From NCBI GenBank assembly GCA_040756995.1, contig JBFLYK010000001.1, forward strand, positions 310,001 to 374,000: a stretch of 64,000 nt of DNA, read 5' to 3'. Below the pieces are notes generated by a model. The model was given only the letters and a program-made list of their open reading frames with translations. It searched no databases and was not told where the DNA came from. Within the stretch, counting starts at the first letter, position 1; every line of letters starts with the position of its first letter. A program made the position numbers and the translations under genes. The stretch is from BP-133 sp040756995. Its GTDB lineage: Bacteria; Actinomycetota; Acidimicrobiia; IMCC26256; BP-133. Below, one piece after another: positions 1 to 11,771 of the stretch.

Positions 1-41
1 GTCATGGTGTCCCCGTTGTTGCGTCGGACGGGAAGGGACAT
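1..41 (-). CDS. N-terminus of a probable second Hsp20, partial
   Basis: The first 13 codons of a minus-strand gene that leaves the window at its left edge. An ATG at 41 is preceded by AGGAGG (plus-strand 50-55) at an ideal 8-nt spacing, and the peptide begins MSLPVRR. Many actinobacterial small heat-shock proteins start this way, and a full hsp20 lies 0.8 kb away on the same strand, so Hsp20 is the best guess. Only the start and ribosome-binding site are directly visible; the alpha-crystallin domain would lie outside the window. Confidence 0.45.
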   Translation of the reverse strand, partial: MSLPVRRNNGDTM

Positions 42-291
42 GTCTTTCACCTCCTTTGCTTTCGTGTTCCCACCCGCGGTTCCGGCGGCGGCCCGCCGTG
101 GCTTCGGCCGGTGTGCGTCACGGTTTCAGTCAGATTGGCTTCTGAGGGCCTCACACCTCTTCCGGATCGAGCGGCCTCCGTGGAGGTCGCTGGGTTCCGG
201 CGCGTCCTTCAAATCCGGACGCTGACACCGTTTCCATCCGGGGGTCGAGCCGCCGGGAACCGCGATGATGACCTGAGAGACCTTCCTTACT

Positions 292-687
292 TCACTTCTT
301 CGGCGCTGGGGCACCGGGAAGCCCGGGCATCGCCGGAGCGCTCGGCAACGATGGCAGCGAGGGGTTCTCACTGGCCCTCTGCCCCGGAGGCGCCGGGATG
401 GCCGGCGTGCTCGGGAGCGTGGGCAGCGAGGGGTTCTCGCTGGCCTTCTGGCCGGGAGGCGCCGGGATGGCCGGCGTGTTGGGAAGCGCCGGCAGAGTCG
501 GCGTGTCATCGGCCATCGGTCCCACTCCGGGGATCCATCCCAGCCAGGGGGTGGGAGGCGGGACCCGGGGTGAGCTGGGCACGCCGGGGAGGGCGGCGGC
601 AGCCGTCCCGGTGAACAGGAGACCGATGGTTGCCAGCGTCGCCACGAGGGTCAGCTTCTTCGTCCATGCTGCGTTGAACTGGTGCAT
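292..687 (-). CDS. Secreted proline-rich repeat protein
   Basis: A 131-residue protein with a clear signal peptide: two lysines near residue 10, a hydrophobic core at about 12-25, and an Ala-rich cleavage site near 29-32. The mature part is Pro/Ala/Ser-rich and has no recognisable fold. From about residue 66 it carries two near-identical 23-residue units and a degenerate third, each built around LPxLPxTPAIPAPPGQ followed by ASENPS. The repeat is also visible in the DNA, suggesting recent tandem duplication. AAGGGAG lies about 9 nt before the ATG. The gene follows hsp20 on the same strand but a strong hairpin separates them. A related protein is at 19033-19377. Function is unknown; a cell-wall or extracellular role is inferred only from secretion and composition. 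Confidence 0.7.
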   Translation of the reverse strand: MHQFNAAWTKKLTLVATLATIGLLFTGTAAAALPGVPSSPRVPPPTPWLGWIPGVGPMADDTPTLPALPNTPAIPAPPGQKASENPSLPTLPSTPAIPAPPGQRASENPSLPSLPSAPAMPGLPGAPAPKK

Positions 688-750
688 CGTTGCCTGCTCC
701 CTTGCGGTGGTCGCAGCGTGTCAGTGCGTGTGATCGCCGGTCGGGCCGCG

Positions 751-785
751 CCGGTGGGAGCCCGCTGGGGGAGGGCTCCCACCGG
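751..785 (-). terminator. Hairpin terminator downstream of hsp20
   Basis: A perfect 13-bp inverted repeat (CCGGTGGGAGCCC at 751-763, complement at 773-785) encloses a 9-nt loop. It begins 16 bp after the hsp20 stop on the minus strand and precedes the proline-rich gene. There is no T-tract, as is common in high-GC actinobacteria, so it may be an intrinsic terminator or an RNA 3'-end stabiliser. Confidence 0.6.
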
Positions 786-800
786 GCGGAGCGATGGCGA

Positions 801-1253
801 TCAGGCGTTGGCCATGGCCGGCTCCTTGGCCTCGGCGGTGATGGCCTTCTGGCCGCCGGTGCCGGCCTGGATCTCGACCTTGCGGGGCTTGGCCGCTTCG
901 GCCACGGGGATCGTCACGGTGAGCACGCCGTGGTCGTAGCTGGCCGAGATGTTGTTGTAGTCGAGACCCTCGCCGAGGAACAGCTGGCGGCTGAACTTGC
1001 CCTGGGGCCGCTCGTTGGCCACCACCTGGTAGCCCTCGCCGGCCTGCCAGTTCCGCTCGGCGGTCACGGTCAGGACGTTCTTCTCCACGGTCAGGTCGAT
1101 GGAGTTGGGGTCGACGCCGGGGAGGTCGAAGTGCACCACGAACTGGTCGCCGTGCCGGTAGGCGTCCATGGGCATGACCGCCGGGCGGGCCCCGCTCCAG
1201 AACTGCTGGGTGATCCGGTCGAAGTCCCGGAAGGGATCGAACCGCATGAGCAT
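801..1253 (-). CDS. Small heat-shock protein, Hsp20/alpha-crystallin family
   Basis: A 150-residue ATP-independent holdase that binds unfolding proteins and hands them to DnaK and ClpB. The N-terminus (RFDPFRDFDR) is typical of bacterial Hsp20. The alpha-crystallin domain spans about residues 40-130 and includes the GVLTVTIP strand; the C-terminal tail is short. The frame is open further upstream, but GGAAGGAGG sits 6 nt before the ATG at 1253, which sets this start over ATG 1247. It diverges from dnaK, and both promoters fall in the same 130-bp region with HspR-like half-sites, so co-regulation on heat shock is likely. A second Hsp20 probably begins at 41. Confidence 0.95.
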   Translation of the reverse strand: MLMRFDPFRDFDRITQQFWSGARPAVMPMDAYRHGDQFVVHFDLPGVDPNSIDLTVEKNVLTVTAERNWQAGEGYQVVANERPQGKFSRQLFLGEGLDYNNISASYDHGVLTVTIPVAEAAKPRKVEIQAGTGGQKAITAEAKEPAMANA

Positions 1254-1299
1254 CTTCTTCCTCCTTCCATGACTCGTTTGGACTTGACTGTCTGATCGG

Positions 1300-1328
1300 A
1301 ATATATCCGTCAGCAAGTAACTTGACAA
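1300..1328 (-). promoter_or_regulatory. Candidate hsp20 promoter
   Basis: On the minus strand TTGTCA (plus 1323-1328) and TATATT (plus 1300-1305) are separated by exactly 17 bp. Each matches five of six bases of the vegetative sigma-70 consensus, and the -10 lies about 47 bp from the hsp20 ATG. The -35 overlaps the dnaK -35 and an inverted-repeat arm, so one bound repressor could silence both directions. Confidence 0.55.
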
Positions 1329-1350
1329 CTATCGACTTAGGATTTATTCC
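1322..1350 (+). promoter_or_regulatory. Candidate dnaK operon promoter
   Basis: A perfect TTGACA (1322-1327) is followed after 17 bp by TATTCC (1345-1350), a weaker -10. The dnaK ATG is 37 bp further on, behind a near-perfect AAGGAGGTGATGT ribosome-binding site. The -35 lies inside the CTTGACAAC repeat arm, as expected for a repressed heat-shock promoter. Read on the other strand, the same segment contains the GGGAATAAA...GTTGTCAA box also seen at 24751. Confidence 0.5.
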
Positions 1351-1386
1351 CATAGATCAGTCAAGTTGTCAAGGAGGTGATGTCCG

Positions 1387-3231
<1,845 letters not shown>

Positions 3232-3255
3232 GCCGGAGCGAGGAGGCGATGACCG

Positions 3256-3897
3256 ATGCGGTCCGCTGACATCGACCGGCGCAACGGCGGTTCCCGCCCC
3301 GATGGGCCGGCGCCCGATGGGGGAGGCGGCCCGGCCCCCGGGGCGGACACGCCTCCCCTCGACGCCGGCGAAGCACTCGATGACACGCTGGCCCGGGTTC
3401 AGGCGGAACGAGACGAGTACCTCGATCTCGCCCGCCGGACCCGCGCAGAGTTCGAGAACTACCGGAAGCGGATGACCGCCCAGCAGGCGGAGCTGCGGGA
3501 CAGCGCCGCCGCCGACCTGGTGGCCGAGGTCGTGGTCCCGACCCTCGACGTCCTGGAGGCCGGGCTGGCGCATCATCCCGAGGCGGTGGAGCCGATCTAC
3601 CGGGCGGTCTGCCAGCTGGTCGAAGGCCAGGGTCTGGAACGGCTCGATCCGGCCGGGCAGCCGTTCCGGCCCGAGGAGCACGAAGCCGTCGTGTACCGGA
3701 ATGCCGCCGACCCGGGCGCCGACGGCGATGCCGAGGCCGCCGACGCCGACGCCGGCGCCGACGGCGATGCCAAGGCCGGCGCTGATGGTCAAGTTGGCGG
3801 CGACGCGACGGTCTCCGAGGTGCTCCGTCCCGGGTATCGGTGGCGGGGCCGGCTGCTCCGGCCGGCGTCCGTGGTGGTCACTGGAGGAAGGGGGTGA
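3256..3897 (+). CDS. grpE: GrpE nucleotide exchange factor with an acidic insertion
   Basis: A 213-residue cochaperone that releases ADP from DnaK. Order: a disordered Pro/Gly-rich N-terminus (about 1-35), the long dimerising helix (about 40-95; FENYRKRM motif), then the beta domain that contacts DnaK. The beta domain is interrupted at about residues 150-184 by a low-complexity run of Asp, Ala and Gly (DGDAEAADADAGADGDA and similar) between HEAVVYRN and VSEVLRPGYRWRGRLLRPA. Ordinary GrpE has only a short turn here, and the family is usually 170-200 residues. AGGAGG is 9 nt before the chosen ATG. The gene ends 6 nt before dnaJ. The insertion is discussed as a finding. Confidence 0.95.
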   Translation: MRSADIDRRNGGSRPDGPAPDGGGGPAPGADTPPLDAGEALDDTLARVQAERDEYLDLARRTRAEFENYRKRMTAQQAELRDSAAADLVAEVVVPTLDVLEAGLAHHPEAVEPIYRAVCQLVEGQGLERLDPAGQPFRPEEHEAVVYRNAADPGADGDAEAADADAGADGDAKAGADGQVGGDATVSEVLRPGYRWRGRLLRPASVVVTGGRG

Positions 3898-3903
3898 GCG
3901 GCG

Positions 3904-5052
3904 ATGGCGGTGCAGAGCGACTGGTTGGAGAAGAACTTCTACGACGTGCTGGGCGTGCCGGAGACGGCAACCGACGAGGAGATCTCCCGGGCCTATCGCC
4001 GGCTCGCCCGTCAGCTCCACCCCGATGTCAATCCCGACAACAAGGAGGCCGAGGAGCGGTTCAAGGAGGTCTCGGCCGCCTATGACGTCGTCGGCGACCC
4101 CGCCAAACGCAAGGAGTACGACGAGGCTCGCCGGCTGTTGCGAGCCGGCGTCGGGCCGGGGTTCGGCGGATCCGGGTTCAGCGGGCCCGGCGAGAGCGGC
4201 TTCACGTTCCGGATCGACGACCTCGGCGACTTCGACGACCTGGGCGGCTTCGGTGGCCTCTTCGGTGACCTCCTCGGGGGGCGCCGCCGGGCGACGGCCC
4301 GTCCGCCCGGCCGGCGCGGCGCCGACCTCGAGACCGAGGTGGCGTTGAGCTTCGAAGAGGCCGTCTTCGGCGTCACCACCGACGTGGAGGTCACCGCCGA
4401 AGACGCCTGCCCGACCTGCGGTGGCCGCCGCACGAAGCCGGGTACCCAGCCGGTGAGCTGCAGTAGCTGCGGGGGGTCGGGTGTCACCGCGCAGCGCCAG
4501 GGCGGGTTCTCCGTGAGCCGAACCTGCCCCGCCTGTGGCGGCCGAGGGACGGTGATCACCGACCCCTGCGCCGACTGCCGAGGGCTCGGGCGGGTGCGCC
4601 GTGCCCGCCGGGCGAAGGTGCGGATTCCGGCCGGCGTGGACAACGGCCAGCTGATCCGGGTGCCCGGCCGGGGCAACGCCGGCCGGGACGGCGGTCCGGC
4701 CGGCGACCTGTACGTCGTCGTCCGGGTGGCCCCCCACCCGGTCTTCGGGCGGGAGGGGCGGAACCTGACCGTCACGGTGCCGATCACCTATCCCGAGGCG
4801 GTGCTCGGGGCCGAGGTGAAGGTCCCGACGCTCGACGGCTCGCCGGTCACGATCCGGATCCCGCCCGGCACGCCGTCGGGCAAGACGTTCCGGGTCCGCG
4901 GTCACGGCGTCCCCGGAGCCGGCGGGCGGCGGGGCGACCTCCTCGTCACTGCCGAGGTGGCCGTTCCCCCGCGGGTCACCGGCAAGGAACGCAAAGCGGT
5001 TGAGGCGCTGGCCAAGGTGACGCCGTCACCACGGGCCCATCTGGGGGTGTGA
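3904..5052 (+). CDS. dnaJ: Chaperone DnaJ (Hsp40, type I)
   Basis: A 382-residue type I J-protein that delivers substrates to DnaK and stimulates its ATPase. The J domain (about 10-72) has the catalytic HPD at 39-41. A Gly/Phe-rich linker runs about 82-130. The zinc region (about 169-230) contains four CxxC(G/R)xG motifs: CPTCGG, CSSCGG, CPACGG and CADCRG. Two C-terminal beta-barrel substrate domains follow. All diagnostic residues are present. It sits between grpE (6-nt gap) and hspR (3-nt gap), so translation is probably coupled. Confidence 0.97.
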   Translation: MAVQSDWLEKNFYDVLGVPETATDEEISRAYRRLARQLHPDVNPDNKEAEERFKEVSAAYDVVGDPAKRKEYDEARRLLRAGVGPGFGGSGFSGPGESGFTFRIDDLGDFDDLGGFGGLFGDLLGGRRRATARPPGRRGADLETEVALSFEEAVFGVTTDVEVTAEDACPTCGGRRTKPGTQPVSCSSCGGSGVTAQRQGGFSVSRTCPACGGRGTVITDPCADCRGLGRVRRARRAKVRIPAGVDNGQLIRVPGRGNAGRDGGPAGDLYVVVRVAPHPVFGREGRNLTVTVPITYPEAVLGAEVKVPTLDGSPVTIRIPPGTPSGKTFRVRGHGVPGAGGRRGDLLVTAEVAVPPRVTGKERKAVEALAKVTPSPRAHLGV

Positions 5053-5055
5053 GCG

Positions 5056-5409
5056 ATGAGCCACTGCCATCGTCCACTGTTCACGACGTCGGTGGCCGCC
5101 GAGCTGACCGGGGTGCACCCGCAGACCTTGCGCATGTACGAGCGCAAGGGGCTGGTGCATCCCGCCCGCAGCGCCGGCGGGACTCGCCGCTACAGCCGGC
5201 GGGACGTCGCCCGCGTGCAGCGGATCACCGAACTCACCGGGGCCGGCGTCAATCTCGCCGGCGTGGAGCGCATCCTCGATCTCGAGGAGCGACTCGGCGG
5301 GGCGACCGACGCCGATCGCCCGCCGGACTACGCGGCGGATGCCGTGGCCGAGGCGGCGTGGCCACCGGTGTACGAACGCCAGGAATTCGTTGGAAGCCAA
5401 AGATCTTGA
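5056..5409 (+). CDS. hspR: Heat-shock repressor HspR (MerR family)
   Basis: A 117-residue MerR-type regulator with an N-terminal winged helix-turn-helix (about 8-70; QTLRMYERKGLVHPAR and GGTRRYSRRDV are typical HspR sequences) and a short C-terminal helix around LAGVERILDLEERL. In Streptomyces and Mycobacterium HspR is encoded directly after dnaJ, represses dnaK, clpB and hsp20 through HAIR operators, and uses DnaK as co-repressor. The same gene order is seen here, and candidate half-sites lie in the hsp20/dnaK intergenic region. It starts 3 nt after the dnaJ stop and precedes clpB by 21 nt. Confidence 0.93.
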   Translation: MSHCHRPLFTTSVAAELTGVHPQTLRMYERKGLVHPARSAGGTRRYSRRDVARVQRITELTGAGVNLAGVERILDLEERLGGATDADRPPDYAADAVAEAAWPPVYERQEFVGSQRS

Positions 5410-5430
5410 CGGACAAGGAGTGAGACAGCC

Positions 5431-7926
5431 ATGGCGACAGCCTTCGATCCCAACCGCTGGACGTTGCGGACCCAGGAGGCGTTCCAGGCCGCGGTGGGTA
5501 CCGCGCAGAGTCAGCATCACGCCGAAGTGACGCCCGACCATCTGCTGGCCGCGCTGGTCGGCCAGGAGGAAGGGGTGGTGCTACCGATCCTGGAGAAGGT
5601 CGGAGTGGCACCGCTCCAGGCCCGGAACCGGGCCAACGAGGCGCTGGCCAAGCTGCCCAAGGCCTACGGCGGGGTCGATCCACAGATCGGCCGGGCGCTG
5701 CGCGACCTCATCGAGACCGCCGACCGGGCCCGGGAGGAGCTCCACGACGAGTACCTCTCGACCGAGCACCTCCTCCTCGCCCTGGCCGACCGGCTCGGGG
5801 TCGGACGCGAGCAGCTCCTCGCCGCCCTCCGCGAGGTGCGCGGCAGTCACCGGGTCACCAGCCAGAACCCCGAGGAGCAGTACCAGGCCCTCGAGAAGTA
5901 CGGGCGTGACCTGACCGAGGCCGCCCGGGCCGGGAAGCTCGACCCGGTCATCGGCCGGGACGACGAGATCCGCCGGGTCATCCAGGTGCTGTCCCGGCGG
6001 ACGAAGAACAACCCCGTCCTCATCGGCGAACCCGGTGTCGGCAAGACGGCCATCGTCGAGGGGCTGGCCCGCCGCATCGTGGAGGGCGACGTCCCCGAGA
6101 GCCTGAAGAACAAGCGGCTCATCGCCCTGGACCTGTCGGCCATGGTGGCCGGGGCCAAGTACCGGGGCGAGTTCGAGGAGCGGCTCAAGGCCGTCCTCAA
6201 GGAGATCGCCGACTCCGAGGGCGAGATCATCACCTTCATCGACGAGATGCACACCGTGGTCGGCGCCGGCGCCGCCGAGGGGGCCATGGACGCCGGCAAC
6301 ATGCTCAAGCCCATGCTGGCCCGGGGCGAGCTGCGCATGATCGGCGCCACCACCCTCGACGAGTACCGCAAGCACGTGGAGAAGGACCCGGCGCTGGAGC
6401 GCCGCTTCCAGCCGGTCTACGTCGGCCAGCCCTCGGTGGAGGACACCATCGCCATCCTCCGGGGTCTCAAGGAGCGCTACGAGGTCCACCACGGCGTCCG
6501 CATCCAGGACGCCGCCCTGGTCGCCGCCGCCGTGCTGTCGGACCGGTACGTGACCGGGCGGTTCCTGCCCGACAAGGCCATCGACCTCGTCGACGAGGCG
6601 GCGTCCCGGCTGCGGATCGAGATCGACTCCATGCCGACCGAGATCGACGTGGTCGAACGACGTATCCGCCAGCTGGAGATCGAGCGGGTGGCGCTGGCCA
6701 AGGAGACCGACGAACCGTCCAAGGAACGCCTGGCCGACCTCGACGAGGAACTGGCCAACCTCCGGGAGCAGGCCAGCGCCATGAAGGCCCACTGGCAGGC
6801 CGAGAAGGAGGCCATCACCGCCATCCGCAGCGTCAAGGAGGAGCTCGAGGCGGCCAAGGCCGACGCCGACCGGTTCGAACGCCAGGGTGACCTGGCCAAG
6901 GCGGCCGAGATCCGCTACGGGCGGGTACCCGAACTCGAACGGCGGGTGGCCGAGTGCACCGAACGGCTCGCCGAGCTGCAAGCCGACCAGAAGATGCTCA
7001 AGGAGGAGGTCGACGAGGAGGACATCGCCGAGGTGGTGGCCAAGGCCACCGGCATCCCGGTGTCGCGGCTCATGGAGGGCGAGGTCCAGAAGCTCATCCG
7101 GATGGAGCAGGTCCTCTCCGCCCGGGTCGTCGGCCAGGACCAGGCCGTCGAGGCGGTGGCCAACGCCATCCGCCGGTCCCGGGCCGGACTGTCCGACCCG
7201 CACCGCCCCATCGGCAGCTTCCTGTTCCTCGGCCCCACCGGTGTCGGCAAGACCGAACTGGCCCGGGCCCTGGCCGAGTTCCTCTTCGACGACGAGCGGG
7301 CGATGGTCCGCATCGACATGGGCGAGTACCAGGAGAAGCACACCGTCGCCCGCCTCATCGGCGCCCCGCCCGGCTACGTCGGCTACGAGGAAGGCGGCCA
7401 GCTGACCGAAGCCGTCCGGCGCCGGCCCTACGCCGTCGTGCTCCTCGACGAGATCGAGAAGGCCCACTCCGACGTCTTCAACGTCCTGCTCCAGGTGCTC
7501 GACGACGGCCGGCTGACCGACGGGCAGGGCCACACGGTTGACTTCACCAACACGGTCCTGATCATGACGTCGAACCTGGCGGTCGACCCCCGGGACTTCT
7601 TCAAGCCCGAGTTCATCAACCGGATCGACGAGATCGTGCGGTTCCGGCGCCTCGAGCAGGCCGACATGGCGGCCATCGTGGCCATTCAGCTCCGCCACCT
7701 GGAGAACCGCCTGGCCGCCAAGCGGATCAGCCTCGAGGTCACGCCGGAGACCGAGCTGTGGCTGGCGCAGCGGGGCTACGACCCCGATTTCGGGGCCCGG
7801 CCCCTCAAGCGTGTGATCCAGAAGGAACTCGGCGACCGCATCGCCCTCGCCGTCCTCGAAGGCCGCTACCACGAGGGCGACACCATCAAGGTCGACGTCA
7901 GCGGCGACGAGATCATCCTCCGGTAA
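5431..7926 (+). CDS. clpB: ATP-dependent disaggregase ClpB, short D2 variant
   Basis: An 831-residue Hsp100 that pulls polypeptides out of aggregates with DnaK. The N-domain (about 1-140) is followed by AAA domain D1 with Walker A GEPGVGKT near 199-206 and Walker B FIDEMH. The coiled-coil middle domain (about 395-525) that binds DnaK is present. D2 has Walker A GPTGVGKT near 601 and LLDEIEKAH. After sensor-1 (MTSNL, near 714) the chain passes almost at once to FKPEFINRID; E. coli ClpB has about 20 more residues there. No ClpP-binding loop is apparent. It is the last gene of the operon, followed by a hairpin. AAGGAG lies about 10 nt before the ATG. Confidence 0.95.
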   Translation: MATAFDPNRWTLRTQEAFQAAVGTAQSQHHAEVTPDHLLAALVGQEEGVVLPILEKVGVAPLQARNRANEALAKLPKAYGGVDPQIGRALRDLIETADRAREELHDEYLSTEHLLLALADRLGVGREQLLAALREVRGSHRVTSQNPEEQYQALEKYGRDLTEAARAGKLDPVIGRDDEIRRVIQVLSRRTKNNPVLIGEPGVGKTAIVEGLARRIVEGDVPESLKNKRLIALDLSAMVAGAKYRGEFEERLKAVLKEIADSEGEIITFIDEMHTVVGAGAAEGAMDAGNMLKPMLARGELRMIGATTLDEYRKHVEKDPALERRFQPVYVGQPSVEDTIAILRGLKERYEVHHGVRIQDAALVAAAVLSDRYVTGRFLPDKAIDLVDEAASRLRIEIDSMPTEIDVVERRIRQLEIERVALAKETDEPSKERLADLDEELANLREQASAMKAHWQAEKEAITAIRSVKEELEAAKADADRFERQGDLAKAAEIRYGRVPELERRVAECTERLAELQADQKMLKEEVDEEDIAEVVAKATGIPVSRLMEGEVQKLIRMEQVLSARVVGQDQAVEAVANAIRRSRAGLSDPHRPIGSFLFLGPTGVGKTELARALAEFLFDDERAMVRIDMGEYQEKHTVARLIGAPPGYVGYEEGGQLTEAVRRRPYAVVLLDEIEKAHSDVFNVLLQVLDDGRLTDGQGHTVDFTNTVLIMTSNLAVDPRDFFKPEFINRIDEIVRFRRLEQADMAAIVAIQLRHLENRLAAKRISLEVTPETELWLAQRGYDPDFGARPLKRVIQKELGDRIALAVLEGRYHEGDTIKVDVSGDEIILR

Positions 7927-7935
7927 CCGGGAACA

Positions 7936-7980
7936 CCGGCCGGGTAGGGGACGGTCATCGCCAGCGACCCTCCCGGCCGG
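7936..7980 (+). terminator. Hairpin after clpB
   Basis: CCGGCCGGG-T-AGGG (7936-7949) pairs with CCCTCCCGGCCGG (7968-7980): 13 bp with one bulged T and an 18-nt loop. It starts 10 bp after the clpB stop and ends 38 bp before the next gene. No T-run follows. It probably marks the end of the dnaK-clpB transcript or attenuates read-through. Confidence 0.5.
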
Positions 7981-8018
7981 GCCCTCCGGCGTAGTTCGCG
8001 AGAGTAGGAAACGAGACC

Positions 8019-8606
8019 ATGGAAACCGTCCTGTTGTCCCGTCTCGAAGGCGGGCTGGAACACGTCGCCGGTGAGCTGCGAACCGCCGACACGGCCATCG
8101 ACGACGTCGGCGACGAGGTGACCCGCCGCCGGTTGCGTCGCACCTGGGAGCGGCTGGGCCGGGCCCGGAAGGCGGCCGACGACATGCTGCGCCGGCTCGA
8201 CCGGGAGCCGGCGGAGGCGGCCAAGCTCCTGGCCAAGGACCTCGAGCGCGAGGTCTGCCAGCTCGAAGCCGAAGTCGGGCTGCTCGCCGCCGAAGTGCGG
8301 GGCGAACTCGCCACGACCACCGACGCCTACCGGACGGCGGCCGGTGAGCAGCTGCGGGCGTGGCGAGGCCGCCTGGACGAGCTGCGGGTCCAGGCTTCGT
8401 TGGCCCGCATGGAGATCCGCGACGACGTGGACGCCGTCCTCGACCGCATGGAAGGCCACTACCACGAGGCGGCCCATCACCTCCGGATGGCCACGACCTC
8501 CACGACGCTGTCGTCGTTGCGGCAGGCCGTCCGGCGGCTGTTCGGCGACGTCCGGGAGGCGGCCGACGCCGCTCGGGATGAGCTGGCCCGCCCGGCGGAG
8601 CGGTAG
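8019..8606 (+). CDS. Coiled-coil protein, stress-island paralogue 1
   Basis: A 195-residue, highly charged, almost wholly helical protein without signal peptide or membrane segment. Its second half has a block starting AYRTAAGEQLRAWRGRLDEL that is closely matched in the protein at 11116-11757 (AYRDALQAQLDTWRGRIDEL), so the two are paralogues. I know no named family for it. It sits between clpB and glgX, ends 5 nt before the glgX GTG, and could be cotranscribed with glgX. A scaffold or chaperone-accessory role is only a guess from composition and neighbours. Confidence 0.75.
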   Translation: METVLLSRLEGGLEHVAGELRTADTAIDDVGDEVTRRRLRRTWERLGRARKAADDMLRRLDREPAEAAKLLAKDLEREVCQLEAEVGLLAAEVRGELATTTDAYRTAAGEQLRAWRGRLDELRVQASLARMEIRDDVDAVLDRMEGHYHEAAHHLRMATTSTTLSSLRQAVRRLFGDVREAADAARDELARPAER

Positions 8607-8610
8607 GCCG

Positions 8611-10714
<2,104 letters not shown>

Positions 10715-10722
<8 letters not shown>

Positions 10723-11096
10723 CCGGCCTGCACTGGCGGTTGGTGACGAGCTCCTGTGCCTCGAGCGGGCCGGCTGGGAAGCGCTGTCGACCAGCGCCGA
10801 GGCGGCTGTCCGGTACTACCGCGACGTTCTGGCGTCGTCGGTGCTGATGCTCCTCCCCGGCGGGCTGGTGGTCGATGATCGCGCTCAGGTCATCGAGTCG
10901 ATGCAGGGCCCGCCGTGGGACGGATTCGAACTGAGCAACGAACGAGTCCTGACACTGGGTGAGGGCGCGGCGGTGGTGGCTTACCGGGGATCTGCCCGGC
11001 GCGGGGCCCAGGTCTACGAGGCGCTGTTCAGCAGCACGTACGTGCGGCGAGGACGGGCGCTGGCGCCTGGCGCTCCACCAGCAGACGCCGCTCTGA
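10715..11096 (+). CDS. SnoaL/NTF2-like protein with an apparent 1-nt frameshift
   Basis: Starts 8 nt inside the 3' end of glgX. The N-terminal ~110 residues look like a DUF4440/SnoaL-like cone fold (VRYYRDVLASSVLMLLPGG, then ALFSSTYVRR). Without interruption this frame would run to 11272 through the antisense of the next gene with unlikely sequence. Shifting one base after codon 11045-11047 gives EDGRWRLALHQQTPL and a stop at 11094-11096. That is the usual ending of such proteins and leaves 19 bp before the convergent neighbour. Either a sequencing indel or a true frameshift is present. Function is unknown; the fold is used for small-ligand binding or catalysis. Confidence 0.6.
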
Positions 11097-11115
11097 ACCC
11101 GGTCGTCGCCGCCGC

Positions 11116-11757
11116 TCAGTGGCGCTGGCGCCCCTCCGACAGCTTCTTGGCCGCCGCCTCGAGGGCGGCCTCGACGTCACCGAGGATCTGGCGGGTGCCC
11201 CGCCGCAAGGTCTCCAGCGTCTCGGCGGTGTGGTCGCCGGCCTGGTCGAGGTGGGACTGCGCCGCCCGGTAGGCACGCTCGACGTCGTCGAGGAGTCGGG
11301 TGAGTTCGTCGCGGGCCTCCATCTCCGCCAGGTCGGCCTGCACCCGTAGTTCGTCGATGCGGCCCCGCCACGTGTCGAGCTGGGCTTGCAAGGCGTCGCG
11401 GTAGGCGGCTTTCGTCTCCGCCGTTTCGATCTCGAGTTCGGTTCGTATGGAGGCCAGTTCGGACTTGAGACGGTCGCGGCCCTGCTCGAGGTCGGCGATG
11501 ACGGCCGAGGACACCTCTCCGACCACGGTTCGGAGGCGCTCGACGGTGGCGCGCATCGCCTGCCAGTTGGCCCGGAGCCGCTCGGCCACCGGCCGGAATC
11601 GGGTTCGGGTCTCCCCTGCGGTTTCCTTGACGCGGTTCTGGAAGGCCTGGATCCGCTCGCCGAGCTCGGCGACTTCCCGCTCGAGACGCCGGATCACTTC
11701 TTCTTTGCGGGAGGCGTTGTCGGTCGCGGTGGTGGCGGTGGCCGCTTCTTCGGTCAT
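11116..11757 (-). CDS. Coiled-coil protein, stress-island paralogue 2
   Basis: A 213-residue helical protein with a Thr/Ala-rich start, then continuous heptad-like sequence (EEVIRRLEREVAELGERIQA and so on). It shares with the 8019 protein the block WRGRIDELRVQADLAEMEARDE and similar spacing of the C-terminal LGDVEAALEAAAKKL. It has no signal peptide or membrane helix. The stop of the zinc-ribbon gene is 14 nt upstream, so an operon with 11772-12455 and 12472-12738 is likely. Unknown function; a large cytoplasmic rod or oligomer is expected. Confidence 0.75.
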   Translation of the reverse strand: MTEEAATATTATDNASRKEEVIRRLEREVAELGERIQAFQNRVKETAGETRTRFRPVAERLRANWQAMRATVERLRTVVGEVSSAVIADLEQGRDRLKSELASIRTELEIETAETKAAYRDALQAQLDTWRGRIDELRVQADLAEMEARDELTRLLDDVERAYRAAQSHLDQAGDHTAETLETLRRGTRQILGDVEAALEAAAKKLSEGRQRH

Positions 11758-11771
11758 CGCGGCTTGGCTCC

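Larger units (their letters stand above)
1283..1373. promoter_or_regulatory. Shared hsp20/dnaK control region with CTTGAC half-sites
   Basis: Four copies of CTTGAC or its complement lie between the divergent genes: CTTGACT at 1283-1289, CTTGACAAC at 1321-1329, AGTCAAG at 1359-1365 and GTTGTCAAG at 1365-1373. The second and fourth form a perfect 9-bp inverted repeat. HspR recognises HAIR elements (CTTGAGT-N7-ACTCAAG) in other actinobacteria; these half-sites differ by one base and in spacing. Because hspR is in the dnaK operon, autoregulation here is a reasonable inference. The last repeat overlaps the dnaK ribosome-binding site. Confidence 0.55.
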
